A stretch of DNA of 64,000 bases from Lepeophtheirus salmonis (lineage: Eukaryota > Arthropoda > Copepoda > Siphonostomatoida > Caligidae), in contig NC_052136.2 in assembly GCF_016086655.4 (NCBI RefSeq), forward strand, positions 18,538,001-18,602,000, given 5' to 3'. Positions 1 to 13,190 of the stretch are shown here, piece by piece (positions within the stretch are counted from its first letter, which is position 1; every line of letters starts with the position of its first letter). The notes under the pieces are model-generated. The model was given only the letters and a program-made list of their open reading frames with translations, did not search any database and was not told where the DNA came from. The translations under genes were made by a program, and so were the position numbers.

Positions 1-840
1 GTTACAGTAGATTTGAAAACGCCACACTCCATGAAATTGTAATTCATTATGAACCTTATTCTCAGAATAGCTAATGAAACGAGAAAGTAAAGTATTTCGA
101 AATATATTTGAAGTTCCAGGTTTAAAAAAGAAGGCTTTAATTAAATATAATCTACATACTAAAAAATATACCATCATAAATTTATGTTAAATATACAAAA
201 TTAAACAATTGGAATCATATAACTAATAACAATAAATTATATATACGGAATATTGAAATAATAGACTGAAGCAAATAATATTTTCTTGTTCTGACATCGG
301 AATCCAGTTAAATATGTCATAACTTTAGGTTGCAAAACACAAGCGAGACGTGGAGTTTAATCACCCCTCTTCTTCATGTGGAAGTTGCTATATACAATTG
401 TGCACAGGATAGATCTATGATCTGTCCTCACAACGGTGAGGGGAGGACGAAGGAACGAATGGTACTATCAAGCTTAGCTAAAATAAAAAGCTTTCTTTGT
501 AATATAACTAAGTTTAGAGGCACTAGATTAATCCTTGTGTACATGAGCGCCATAAGTACAGATCTGCTAATCACATATTTTTTGTCCCCATGCCAGTGAA
601 TAATTTGTATAATCTTTGTATGAACTTTCCCCCTTCTTTAAATTTGTGGGAAGGACGTCGTTTAGTTTAGCTATTTTATTGATTTGTAACCGTAATTTTG
701 TCTTCAAAAATGAGCTCAAATAAGTCAAATAATCTATATAAATGAATATTAATAGGCAAAGGTGGAATCTGCTGTATTGATCCAATTCAATAACCAATTT
801 CGATCATTCGAAAAAGGCCGATTCTGATGCATCGGTATAG
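1..840. other. AT-rich sequence, no gene seen
   Basis: Only short open frames without recognisable motifs occur on either strand. I see no splice-linked coding signal, RNA gene or repeat family member that recurs elsewhere in the window. Confidence 0.5.
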
Positions 841-846
841 CCCTAG

Positions 847-1425
847 GGAAAATATATATATCAAGAGAAATCGAAGTACTTTGTCAAAAATTAATAAAAA
901 ATTGGATTATAGAATATATTGAACAATTGAGATAATTCATTCTTATTTACAATATGTAGGTATTGAAATGTTTGGCATACTTCTATCACTATTTAATTAT
1001 ATTTTAAGGCTAAATATGCATGAGGCAAAATAACTTTAATGTCCTGAGGGAAAATGAATTTATGGCAAAAGTAACTAATGTCGAATTTAAGGTAGTTTAT
1101 CATAAGCCTACCCTCATTCAGTGAGGAGAACAATTGAGACAAGAACCTATATAAGATCTCCCCTAACTTCAGCAAGCTTTTCTATTAAAGAAATAAGCTT
1201 AAAATTGATATCTTCTCATTGCCCTTCCTTTTCGTTATTCAAACTCGTCCCATATGAATAAAGCTGACACTAGGTCTCTACAGTATGCAAATTATTAGAG
1301 TATTGATGCTTGCAGCAAAGTACTCCCAAACATCACAAATAAAGTCATGAATACTCATTTATGTATGTGGAAAAAATATTTATCTAGAGAAATCAAAGTA
1401 CTTGATGAAAAAATTAATTACCAAT
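847..1425 (+). repeat. Pair of short direct repeats
   Basis: About 58 bp at 847-905 and 1371-1425 are alike, sharing a GAGAAATC-AAGTACTT core followed by an A-rich run ending in ATTAATA/ATTAATT. They are diverged and about 520 bp apart. The 465 bp between them hold no recognisable gene. Confidence 0.5.
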
Positions 1426-1490
1426 AGGGCACGAGTAAACTAAAATATATATATATTATCTGCAAAGGGTGTGACTCACTTTCGCTGAGG

Positions 1491-1781
1491 CTAATATAAT
1501 ATCGCCACCACGAATCTAAATCTTCCAAAGTGGAGATTAATTCCTGGAGCAATTTTATTATAACGTCCTGAATAAGGACATTTCACCTCGATGATTGAGT
1601 CTTCTTCCACAAGTCCATCCGAAGATGCAGCCAAAAAGGATATTCTGAACCAATGAAAAGCCCACATTTGTATACAAATTTTTTTTTTGTTACTTGAGAA
1701 AAAATTTACAACAAAATATTTCAACATAGTAATAGTTATTCTTTTCCCTTGCATAAGAGAACAGAGGGCTCCGATAAACAT
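1491..1781 (-). pseudogene. YqaJ-like exonuclease fragment, transposon-derived
   Basis: A 96-residue open frame contains AASSDGLVEEDSIIEVKCPY at residues 51-70. This is the core of the YqaJ/lambda-exonuclease fold: an acidic DG motif (Asp55) followed by E-x-K (Glu65, Lys67) and a Cys-Pro-Tyr tail. In eukaryotes this domain is often carried as a second protein by ISL2EU-type and some other transposons. Only the catalytic core is present and the rest of a typical domain is missing on both sides, so this is a remnant or a single exon. The motif is seen directly; the transposon origin is inferred from the family and from the transposon-rich surroundings. No terminal repeats were found around it. 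Confidence 0.6.
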
Positions 1782-1789
1782 ACTAGTGT

Positions 1790-3700
1790 TTAGATTTCTA
1801 TTAATTGTATGAAAATAAATTATTTAACGACGTCGACTGTTGTCATTGTCTTTATTTAGGATGTAGAAAGTAATCATTCCTTGACTTTCATGAGAAGAAA
1901 TGTTGGTCAATTTTCTCAACTTCGTGAGAATAAGTAGTTCAGGAATGGACTATGTTCGTATTATCTTGAAAGTTACCGATCCAAAAGGATCTGCTCACTA
2001 AAGAAACAGATTCCGAGGATAGAACGAATTTTACATTTGCATCGAAATGAGGATGAGGAGGGACAGTCCATACTCAACTAGAAACTCTTTCTGAAGAAAA
2101 AAAAAGAAGCTATTTTTTAGTTGCCTAACCTTGTTTTAGTAACATTGACTAATAGATACCCGTTGGATTTGTTTTAATGGATTTAAATCCAAATTGTAAT
2201 TCAAGGACTACTAGTGAGAAGGACTTCATACGTTTCTTATATCTTAAAAGGAGTAAATTCTTGAAATTAACTTCTTGAATTGTCCAACTCATTGTTGTAA
2301 GAACCACTTTTGGTCAAGGAATACGTTTAATTTAATTATCAATTAATAAAACCACTTTCTCAAATAATGATTAGTAATAAAATTAAAGGAATTTTGTCAA
2401 CAGGTGACGGAACTTCGTTTGAATCCCTTCTCTTGCAAGTATTCTTTGGCCGTGTAATAATAATTATTAAATATGTTAAAGGATTTCAAAAAATTTAAAA
2501 GGAGATTGAAGGATATAATTAACTTTATTTGATGCAGTTTTTCTCCAAATTTCAGTGATGCTAGTATTTTTAAATATTTATTCGATAGAAACAGAGTAAT
2601 CGTATGATTTTCGATTGGTAATTCCAACCTCCCTTCTCCGCGTTTTTATTAAATGTTATTGTTTGTTTATTTGCCTACGACGTATGTCTTATGTTCTTTT
2701 TAAGTTTTCACGTTTTAAGAAGAGAAGAAAAGAAGAAGAATCAATCTCTATGTTATTTAATATTTTTTATGTATGCGATGTGAAGAGGTCAATTTGTTGT
2801 AAATAATATAATTATTAAATATTTCATACACATTTGATACTATAATTATTAAATAATTTGAATCAATATATATATGTCAAATTATATTATTTAAGAACAA
2901 AGCATTCTAGTTCTGCAATAAATTCTTAAACTTTAAGAAAATAAATTTATAGAGTAAAGAGGAATGTACTGCATTATATTTATATATTATCTAAAATTTG
3001 TAAATAAATAAATTTGGAAGTACCACTTCAAACTAAAGAATATATATTTAGACAAAAGAACAACTACAAAAATATAAATGATTATGCGTAACTAGAATTA
3101 AGTATAACAATAATTAATTAACAAAAATTGAAGCTCATATATTAAACTACATAATATATCTACACAAATATTAATAATTATGTACCAAAAATTATAATTA
3201 ATTTAGAATTATAGAGGTTACTGTAACTATGATTGTAAAAATAATAAACTGGATATTTAAATTGCACAAATATGGTGAGTCCAAGCTTCATGAAATTTTG
3301 TAAGGTGATAGATAATAATTTCAATTGAATTGAGTAAAGTAAAAAAATGGATTGAAAGTACTACTTTGGAAATTTAAACGATTATACGTGACTTGAATTC
3401 ATATTACTATTTTTAACACATAAAAATTTGGAATTTATTCCTATCCTTAGCCATGATATATATAAAGTTTTCCAGAAAGATTCAACTTTCGTAATCCCCA
3501 GCTCCCCTTCATGGATAGACGTATATTGCCTAGTTTCGGATATATATGATCTTTCCAAGTACCAAAAAATCTTTGTGGCATTTGTTTGAAATGGAAAGTT
3601 TTGCCAAAACCGAGAAAGATACAGACTTCAGACAGCAATAAAAGTTGTCCAGAATTTTAATTTCCTTAGCAAGAGCTATATTTAATTTTGATCAGAGCTG
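1790..3700. other. AT-rich sequence, no gene seen
   Basis: Small frames only, without motifs. The part around 2800-3420 is very rich in A and T with many ATTAATT-like runs, resembling ordinary intergenic sequence of this genome. Confidence 0.5.
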
Positions 3701-3781
3701 ATTCCTGATTTGACCCCCTGAAATTACTTAAGTCACATAAAACTTGCCATCCTATAATATTTCACATCTCAGTGCCAAGAT

Positions 3782-5560
3782 ATGACCATAGGGATATCAA
3801 ACTCTTTAGACCCTATTTTAAAATTCAGTCGACTTAGTCTCCCTTTAACATATCTACAGATATCCACAAAACAGGATTTTTTGGTGGACATTATTGGATT
3901 GAAATGTATACCTTCCTTCGAAAACTATCCAAAAGAAGTAAAATTAATTGGATCAGTGAAATCTGAAATTCACCAAAAAAGTATTTAAGAGAAACTGGCT
4001 TTTAAAAAACAAAGACGCAGGAGCAAGTAACTTTATGTATGATACATTTGGGAATCCTAAAAAAAATCCTTTCCTCCTACCCTTTAGGAATAACATCATT
4101 AAATTAGAGTTTAACAGAGCAAAAAAAAAAGTGCTCCCACTGCTTCAAGTTCGGCCACACATTCTCTATATGTGAGAACCATAAAACATCTATTAAAGAT
4201 TATCGAGAAATCCTCAAAAATGTCAATTTCCATAAAAAGACACCCATTCAACGATAACGATTAAAAGGAGGATTCGAAAATCCTTCAAAGGAAGGGAAAG
4301 AATAAAACTCGAACATAGATGGTGAAAAATAATTTAAAAACAAAGGAAACAGACGACTCCATTAACGGAAAAAAAAGCTGGAGGAAACCAATCCTGAGCA
4401 AGTCATCAGGTTTTAAGCTAAGTGGTTAAACTAGGCGTTGCGGAAACCCCAAACGTTCCCTCCGAAGGAACCAGTTGTATCTTTTTGAAGGTTAAAACCA
4501 AAAATAACGAGAAAAATAGAGTGCTTAATTCTGAAAAGAAATTAGAAAGGGACACCGAAGTTGCTTCAGACAAAAGACAAGAAGAGTTGCATCTAATCTT
4601 AAAATCGACAGGAACCTTTTGAAATGAAATGGGTGATCAAAATCATGATAAGTATTATCTAGTGAATTATCTAGTAATGTAAGCCCTGCTGAATCCAGAA
4701 GGACTAAAAAGTATAAATGAGAAAGATTTAACTCCCTATCAAGTAATGATGTCGTTTTAAAAGATGTGGACATGACCACACTAAAAGCTTAGAGGTTCCT
4801 AGTACTTCTGGAAATAACCCCCCTAATTACCAATGACGAAAAGGATAAACATGACCCAGTAGTAATTTAAGAAAAGGACTCGTGTTGTCCATCCCAGACG
4901 TCCTTGCTTACACTTGCATTGACGAAGTATCCACTATCAAACATCTATTTACAAAATCCCATACACCCTTTGTGTCAAATGCAAAATACAAAACAACACA
5001 TCCATTAAAGGGAGTTATATTTCTCGTCAACGACACCCTAAATCCAATCCTGGTGTACTCTGATCCCATGGGAAACGTAGATCATCGTAGACGTAAACTT
5101 CCTAGATTAAAGATCTAGAATATTTGCCACTTATGCTCCAAACTACGATTCGGGTTCCTTTTATAGCGATATACTCGAAAAGTATACATTATACCCAGAA
5201 TATGGGATCAATTTGCTCGGTGACCTAAATATCACAAGGAATCCTGCTGGAGACACAAAAAAGGAGGATCTAGAAATAAAAAAATGCAACAAACCTTGAG
5301 ACCGTGATCTCCGAACATCTTCTGGACGATTTGGCCATTAAAACTCAACCTCAAAACCCTCAAATTCGGAAAGCCTAATACAAGTAGACTTGACTATATT
5401 TTCGCTGCACCAAGTTCAAAACACTCCCTCCATATTTGTCAGATCACTCTCCTTTTATAAGAAAGTTCTTAATAGTAAAACAAAACCCCAAAATGTTCTG
5501 GAAACTTAACATTACCTATCTGGAATCAGAAGAAACAAAAACGAAAATACGCAGGATTAT
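3782..5560 (+). pseudogene. LINE (non-LTR retrotransposon) relic, ORF1 and endonuclease
   Basis: The first part (3782-4622) carries an ORF1-like frame with a zinc knuckle near 4128-4190, reading KKCSHCFKFGHTFSICENHK (C-x2-C-x4-H-x4-C). Downstream, 4882-5420 matches the AP-like endonuclease of LINEs in shifted frames: an ATYAPN-type segment near 5120-5150, the LGDLNI motif near 5216-5235 and SRLDYIFAAPS near 5385-5420. Reading frames are interrupted by stops and shifts, and reverse transcriptase is absent, so the copy is dead. Order and motifs fit a Jockey/I-like element, but the clade is not decided. Confidence 0.7.
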
Positions 5561-5639
5561 AAAATACTATGACAAGAGAATAAGAATGGGCTTGTACTTT
5601 AGATAAAATAGAAAACGGTTCGATTTGAGCTTTTTATGA

Positions 5640-8310
5640 TATGTTAGAGTTGGAGAATTCATCTACTTTGTCAGGCTTTGTGAAGGGATCACCTTTAGAC
5701 TTCCGTAAGTGTAAATCAGCATTTCGTGTTCAATCCAAATCCTTATTTTGAGCTTCTTCCCAATTTTGTTGTGAATCATTCCATCTCTTCCAAATCGCTA
5801 AAGCACACCATTTTGATGTACAAGAATACATAATTTATTCATGCCATCAGCTGGTTTGAATTCTATAAGGGTAACTGACTTTGCCTTCACGATGTTTTTA
5901 CTCGCAGAAGTCAAATTACAAACCCCACGAATGGATAACTCATATTGAACTGAACTTACATGCCTTCCAGTTGCCAGGTTGTTAATAGGCGCATTCCCAA
6001 GTTTGGATGGATCTTTTTTTGCTAACAACGAGACTGTTGTTTGAATTAAAATCTCCAAATCCAATGACATCTGATCTCTGTTGGAGAAATCTCTTGGCTA
6101 ATTTTGGAAGAGCAATAGCAATGACTTTTTCAATTCTATCTGAATGTTAATTTACAACACTAATAATTGCAAACAGAATTTCGTTCCAATATTTAAAAGA
6201 TTTAAATGACTCCATAGTTGTATATTTAAAGGCTTGTCTGGATATATTTAGAATATCTTTAGGATTGGTCGTCTTAAGATCAAGTTATTGTATGCCGCAT
6301 TAGTGGATGTTGTTATTAATAGGAAAGGCTCAATTAAGTGAGTACCTATCAATACATCCACTGCCAAATTGATTTTCAGACGATAGATGTCCTCAAAAGA
6401 CGTCACAATGCAAGCCAGACTCTTAGTGACATGTGCATATTTTGAAAAGAAGGGCCAAATAATGGATCGAGGTAAATAATCACAGCATAAATGTAAACAA
6501 AACCATTACGCCGTTCTTTTCGGAATCCTAGAGCTAATTTCTTCCAAGATAACATAAATTGCTATAGAGAAACTCTGATTCCATGATTTATGATTAAAAT
6601 CTGGACTAAAAAGATTGGTAATACAATTTATAAATTGTTCAGTGATGCAATTGTACCGACTCGTAGCACTCGTCAGGAACTTACTATTAATTTTTTCTGA
6701 GCCTATTTCTTCCTCAATTACTCGAAAAAGTTTGGTGAGTTCCCGGTTACACGTTAGAACTGGATGTGTACGGCATAGAATGTGATTTGGAGAAAGATCT
6801 GGACTTTATGGCTTATGAAATATATATAATTTAATCATCGACTGTATGGATAAATTAATTTATGCCTAAAAATACTCCAATAAAATAGTAGTAAAATTTG
6901 ATTAAACGAGCTGGGAAACATATAGAATATCTCCAGGATTTATTGTTTTCAAATCGAGATAATTTTTTTTTTTTTTCCAGAGTGCTTAAAAAGATCATTT
7001 TGCATCCGAAAAGTCGGGATAAAATTGAATTTGATTTTTACACCCTCCCTAGTATTAGGTAAAACTTTAAATTGAAATTGTTTGTTGTAGCTACGTATAT
7101 GATTCACAATTACATTGGCTTTTGGAGTATCTGCACCGTATGCATTCATATATTCTCAATAAAAGTTGAGCTAATCTTCTTGTCCCTTGTAGGTATGAGA
7201 CGAACTTTTATAATATGTCCCTTTTTGTTGCAATTCGAACAAATAACATTGAAACTATAATAACAATCCTCAATCCTATGGTATAATACTAAACAACGAG
7301 TACAACCTTTTGACATAGCTGTGCTACTTGTATTGTTTCGGTTGTTGGTATTTCCTTTTAAATCACTGAGTCTATTAATGTTAACACCTTATGATTCAAC
7401 TTCCCTTTTATTTATTATTTTTGATTCATAAGACTTAGTAATTTTCTTCAATATCTCTTTTGTTAAATCTCCAACTGCCTTTGAGATATTTTTGTCACAA
7501 TTCGTCTTGATTATATAGCTATTCAATAAACATATTATTTACGTCACCATCATCATCTTCTAAAATATTTATTCTTCTTTCGAGCCCAGACATATCTTCA
7601 TCTTCTCTTTTAGTTGCCCTGAAGAATTCCAATCTTCTTGAAAACAATGGATATATTTCCAGAAATTCATACAATATGAACTACTCACATCTATTTTTAT
7701 CCTTTCCCAATATAGGCGTATCTGACAAAATTTTCGAGGCAATAGCGTTTTCTAAATCAATAGACAAACAACTACGAAAGTAGGCTTGCTGATCTTGAAT
7801 TGGAACATATGTCATATTACTAGTGGAATAGTAAGACATGAATCGACTTATCCAATGTTGCATTTGCTATACTGTGTCCCAGTATCGTTAGGGGCACAAA
7901 TCTTAGACCCATCAATAGCTGAAGTAGATAGAGGAGCAGACTGAGCAGAATTGGAATGAATAACTTCCATGTCCTTAATCAGAACCCCTCTTTTCTGAAA
8001 AAAACAATTTTTTGTTACCTTTGAAATTGTTCCTCTAGATCTGATTGAATTATTTTATTACAATCCATCCAGACATTGGCACCATCTTCAACACCTTCAT
8101 ATTTAAAATCATAGTGTTTAATAGCATCCTGTAATTCTTGGAACTGAATAAATTAGGTGAATTATATTCGTTAAGATTTATATGAGTTTTAACACTTGCA
8201 ATAGCTCTAGTGAGAACAACGTTCATTTCCAAATAGCTGTTTTTGGTTTTGGTTGACATTTTTAAATAATTATAAATAACAACAATGAATCGGCTAATTA
8301 ACATATACAC
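5640..8310 (-). pseudogene. Ty3/gypsy-like gag-protease relic
   Basis: Read from right to left, the gag start lies near 8250 (MSTKTKNSYLEMNVVLTRAI). A capsid-like segment follows at 7681-7863 with YYSTSNMTYVPIQDQQAYF, then IYPLFSRRLEFFRATKRED near 7560-7650, a double zinc knuckle near 7190-7310 (CTRC...H...C, then CSNCNKKGH), and a protease-like stretch at 6949-7149 where the usual D-T-G appears as NTR. Stops and shifts break the frame. The sequence from 5640 to 6940 continues on the same strand with a 90-residue frame (5798-6070) that I do not recognise. The same gag recurs at 14720-15118, 28700-28970 and 30800-31285. Confidence 0.7.
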
Positions 8311-8630
8311 TACAATACATACTTGCTTGTATTAATATATTATTTACTTTTTCACGGAACTTTTCCAAATATACACAACCTCTCAATATCCACGTCCAAT
8401 ATGTATTTTCTAAATTTTATCAAACTTCTATATTCGTTGTTGTCAAGATGTAATAGTATTGATTAACTTTGACTGATATCCTTACAATTTTCTTCAACAC
8501 GACGTTGTTAATATCTAGATATCTTATTTTTTTAGACTTTTTAGTGGATAACTAATTTTCTATATCACTCACTAATTTAATTTACTCTCACTGTATCTTA
8601 AAGAAAGATGCAGTTCCCTTTACATTAGAG
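8311..8630 (-). repeat. LTR-like leader repeat next to gag
   Basis: This segment precedes the gag start on the minus strand. It is similar to 28975-29633 plus 30541-30700 in the same orientation, and to 13860-14720 in reverse. Its constant position upstream of the same gag start suggests an LTR or leader. Exact LTR ends could not be set. Confidence 0.5.
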
Positions 8631-8639
8631 GGTGTTCAA

Positions 8640-10186
8640 GCTATATTACTCAAAATAGTCCAGCTGTGAAACTACTGCTTCAAGTCCGGGTACTAGGAAA
8701 ACGATAGTAATTAGAAGCTAAAACAAGCCTTCATAAGTTCTCTTTGTGTACAAATATTTTTTCTCTAATCATTACAGATTCCAAAATGAAACGAATCGTC
8801 AAGTAAGAGCAGAAGTAACCTATTTTGAAAGAAATAATATAACATCCTTATTAGGTATTTAAAAAAAAAATCGATTAAAGCTGTTAGCCGTCTGATACAC
8901 ATCTTATAATAAAGGCTAGAGTCTCCTTTTTTGCTATAATTGAGTAACAGTTCCCCAAATTAAACAATCCCTTCAAATATTTGATAATGTAAGATTTACA
9001 TTATATGTAATCATCGTACAACTATAACCGAAGGCAAATCTTTAAATATATTCAAGTTTGAGAACATTGAAACGCTTTGTCAAATAGAAAAATTACTATC
9101 TCTTTGTTAACCTCTGTCTTCTGAGATTTTGGGGAAATCAAAGCAGTGCTTATTTGAAAAAATTAATAATATTATAAAGAAAGAAAACAGATCTTTTGAG
9201 AAGGAAATGCATGAGATTAAAAAATTCCAGCTCATTACTGTTTCTTTTTCTTTAATTTCACCATTAATTAATCACAAGCCAATCTTCTTTTCTTTATGTC
9301 TGGATATGATTTGTCAATCATTAAAAGAGGTCAAATTGAACAATTGCGACTGTATTATCTATTTCTTTCAAATGACCCAGCAACGAGGAATATCGTTTTT
9401 TTTACGTGAAAATCGTCATCTTTTGGAAAAAAAAATTAAAAAATTTTGATAGAGAAGGTCTTAAAAAATCGTCAGATTTGCTTTAATTAAAAACATTGCA
9501 TACAAATCATCTGCATCATCTTATATTTTCTTCACCTCAAGCAAAAAGTATTTTAATAACTTTTCCAAACTCTATAAAATTATTTGTTTACTTATTTATT
9601 GATTTATTAAGGAATAGGGAATGTTGCATTCCTTTTGATATACAATGCAGAAGCAATCATAATTTGAAAAACTATGCTCCCTAGGCTGTATTTAAATTTT
9701 TAAATTTTGGTGTGCAAAATTTAATTAATAAAGCCAACAGCATCATATATATGGCAAGAGAAAAATCTTCATTGCATGGCCCAATTGTTAAGAAAATTGT
9801 GAAATTAACCTCTCAATCTTAAATTTTTGTCTCTTCTGTTTCAATACAATATTAATTTAATTAAATCATAACATAACAATACATTATATGAAAGTTTTGA
9901 ACTACATTTAATCCTAAAAGTTGTTTGCTTCAAGTAATCCTTGTACAGCCGGTACTTGAATTTCCGTATGTCTTATTAATAATTAAAACGATTAGTATAT
10001 GTTAAGAGTTAAATGAAACCAAAGAATTTTTGACAATTGATGATTCATGATGACGATATGCAATTATGTTCCACTTCATCTCATTGACTCTTTCTTTATA
10101 TATGGGATTGATGAATAAACACGATCTATCGTTGGATTCAATTCCACACATTCTCCAAGGAGTTTATCTTAAATTAGATGAGGAAG
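8640..10186. other. AT-rich sequence, no recognisable gene
   Basis: A 106-residue open frame lies at 9129-9449. It is Lys- and Phe-rich, starts at a non-ATG codon, and has no motif I recognise. It could be a relic. Nothing else stands out. Confidence 0.45.
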
Positions 10187-11360
10187 GCTTATGACAATTT
10201 ATAGGAATTCTGAACAAATGAAACTCAGTACAAACGAGTAATTACAATAAATATGGATTTACGATAATTGGGTCTTGAATTGATGATGACATGGATAAGG
10301 AATTAACACAGAACATTTCACTTCCCTAATGAGATTGAGTGAAATCAAATAGTCGTTTTCGTTCTTCCCTGCACTCTACTATGGAAGAGTGATTCTCTTG
10401 AATTCTTCATTACTACGAGGAAGATCCTGAATGGGGTTTCTTGTCTTTAATAGAAGGAAGTCACTAACAAATTATAGATTGTTGAGACAGAATCCGAGAA
10501 AACAGACTCGGGACTCCAATTCTTTAAATAAAGGAGCATTGACAGAGTTGTAAAGGAGAATCTAACCCAGGAGACGAATGTATTTCACTTTATTAGTGGA
10601 GATATGGATTCTTAATGTCCAGAAACACGGAGTAGAGGATTGATGAAATGGATGACTGAATAGAAGTAGATATCGACAGCTGAAGTACACTATCGTAGAT
10701 ATAGTGAAGTCAATTTTAGTAGTAACTCCCCCTTTTTATATGTCGCAGTTCTATATTAACACTCTTAATGAATACATGAAATAGGTTGGACGATTTTGAA
10801 TTAACATTACATTCCGATAATATAACTATCTTATATATACAAAAATAAACTTTTCAATCTTCCAAGCAATAGTTTTTTTCTTCATTCTACTATTAAAAAT
10901 TAGAAGGGAAGGGGAGATTGTATGATCTCCTAAAATCGTCTTGGATGAATGCATCTCCTAATTCAATCTTCTAAATAATTTTTTAGGTAGTAACATGAAG
11001 GTGAGATTGCATTAGTAAGTTAGTTCGTCTTGGATTGCTGCAATTCAAATGAACACTCATGAGAATTTAACACCTGAAATCTTTTTTCATTTCACACGAA
11101 CTATAAATATGAAGTTGTGTGTCGAATTCACCACATTTAAAAAGGCATGGCTTTTCCTCCTTAGGTTTTCCAATAAAACTATTGCATAAAAGTATCTTGC
11201 AGTTTATATGAGCTTGTAGGCTTCTACATACTATGCCTTTAACTCTTTTTAATGATAGAAAAATATTGAAGATTTTTTCCTTTCTATCTTTCCCTCCAGT
11301 TCTGTGCAGTGCAATCTAAATAACGGACATGAGATAGTCTTATTATCGTAAAATCTCTTA
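10187..11360. repeat. Large dispersed repeat, copy 1
   Basis: Nearly the whole segment is repeated in direct orientation at 27090-28640. Shared landmarks include the block around 10470-10610 and the TATAAATATGAAGTTG region near 11100. The minus strand carries TATAAAAAGGGGGAG at 10725-10740 in both copies, a possible promoter. Just beyond both copies on the minus-strand upstream side, gag-like sequence appears (11370-11450 and 28700-28970), so the unit is probably part of the same retroelement. Confidence 0.65.
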
Positions 11361-11700
11361 ACCTTTTAAACTTCTTCATTTAATTCGGCAACAAGATCCT
11401 CATCCTTGATGATTCCTTCCAGTATCGCCTTCATTTCAACTTCTACCCTCTCCCACGCTGTTTCTTCCTCTCCTCTTCCCCAAAATCTACTCCACCCTCA
11501 CAAACAAAGGGGATTGTCTTCCTGCGCTTTTTGGCACATTTAAAGGTTTCTTCCAAAGTACAGAATGTCCACGTGTAATGAGTAATCAAAAACTAATAGT
11601 TTACACTTACTGTAATATTGATTCAATTTCGCCCAACCTATCACTTGTGTACATTAGGAGTGTTAATATAGATATATAGAGAGCATCACATAGTGCAGTT
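11361..11700 (-). pseudogene. Short gag-like remnant and flank
   Basis: 11370-11450 resembles the gag-start region at 28765-28830 (AATTCGGCAACA followed by the GATGATTCC block). The rest has no clear identity. A stretch at 11622-11680 is an inverted match to 10745-10795. Confidence 0.4.
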
Positions 11701-13000
11701 GATAGGAAGTTAGAATCCGAAATATAAGAACAATAATCAGAGATAATCCAGCTTTGGAAGATCTTTAGGATGCCAGTTGGTTCAAATCCATCATCTCAAA
11801 AAATGAAAAGTTTAGACACAAGCGTTCTATCTCTATAAACAGATTTAAATGCGATAATAGAAATCAACACGATAATGAGTCATTTCATGACTTCTTCACT
11901 TCGCTGAAGGAATTGTTGAGTGAGGGAAGCTTTGTAAAAGTTATTTCAATGCTCGATGAGTCTCAAAAATTGTTGTAAGTTTGCAAAATGAAGAGACAAG
12001 ACGACTTATATCCGAGATGAAGATGCCCTGCTAGAAGGAAATTACTTATGGTTGTAGAAGAAGAGAGTTTGATCTCTTTAATGAAGAAGTAATGAAATCC
12101 AGAAGATCCGTTTCAATGGTAAAGAGGAAGTTCAGACCCCGATCAAATTCAACACAGCTGAATAAATAAAAGATGTAGTTCGAAAGATCACAATAGAGGA
12201 GAAGAATGTGGGACTTTCAATAAAAAACTGTTTCGTTTGTGAAAAGCCAGGACACTTTACTCTGATGTCAACCACAAGAGGGACGGAAATATAGCAAAGA
12301 AAGTGAAAACTTGTCACATAAGGTCAAATTCAAGATAAGAAGCACACAGTATCATGTTGAATGTCGAAGTATGAAAAAATCGTTCGAAGCTTTTGAATGG
12401 AAGATCTACCATCAATTTTAATCAACAGAAAAATTGAAGCTCAAATTAAAGCCATTGGAAAAGTTAAAGCATAATTCTTGTTCAACGAAAAGTTCTTATG
12501 TTTGTCTGTCCAGGTACTCGGGAATACTTTTGCCACGGTATGCAGTGAAGGAGTTTGGACTGTAATCAAAAGTTATCAAATCCCTGATTCCAAAATTATG
12601 TCTAACCGAACAAAGATATCGGAGACTTACGTTGATGATTTGGTTAATGGTTTTGGAGATGTTTTTGATGATGGTAAAATGTTGAAGCCCATGAAATGTG
12701 ACCCTGTCAAAATAGTTCTATAAGAGAATACCAAACCCTTTGGTATTCGTGAAGCTAGAACAATAGCTTACGCTTTGACAGAAGAGACGAAGAAGGAACT
12801 CCATTTTCTAGAAATAAATAGACTCATTGAAAAGGTAATAGAACCAACTGATTGGGTTCATCTGATAATTGTCATCGAAAGAAAGGAGATGTACTGTTAT
12901 GTATCGACCTAAGAAAATAGAAGGTGTTCGTTAAACGACCATATTATACCATGAAGATACCTAAACAAGAACTATATGGAAACTTTTCAGACGCTACAAA
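11701..13000 (+). pseudogene. Ty3/gypsy retrotransposon relic, gag knuckle to RT
   Basis: Near 12220-12270 a gag zinc knuckle reads KNCFVCEKPGHFTLMS (C-x2-C-x4-H, with the last Cys lost). From 12620 the frame carries the protease-RT linker: FGDVFDDGKMLKPMKCDPVK, then after a stop TKPFGIREARTIAYALTEE, and FLEINRLIEKVIEPTDWVHL. The last is the known gypsy RT entry motif (I-x-P-x-x-x-x-x-W-x-x-P-I-V). Stops and shifts occur throughout and the polymerase active site is not present. The element is truncated at about 13000, close to the next mariner relic. Confidence 0.75.
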
Positions 13001-13190
13001 GAGATATTTTCAATTTGGAGCTTGAAGAAAAAAGTTGTCCATTGCTTCTTTTGAACTTGGTCAGGTTAAGATGTGAATGGTCACTTTTTTAGGGGGGGGG
13101 GAGGTCATACAAAGGGGTCTTATTCTATAGCCAAAACAAAAAAAAAATATTTTAGGATCTCAAAGAGAGTAGGTAAGGGGTTGACTTAAA

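Noticed and set aside
5798..6070. 90-codon minus-strand frame considered as a separate gene
   Set aside because: It lies in line with the decayed gag-protease relic and has no recognisable domain. Treated as part of that relic or its flank.
9129..9449. 106-codon frame in an AT-rich region
   Set aside because: Low-complexity Lys/Phe/Ile-rich composition, non-ATG start, and no motif. Expected by chance in AT-rich DNA.
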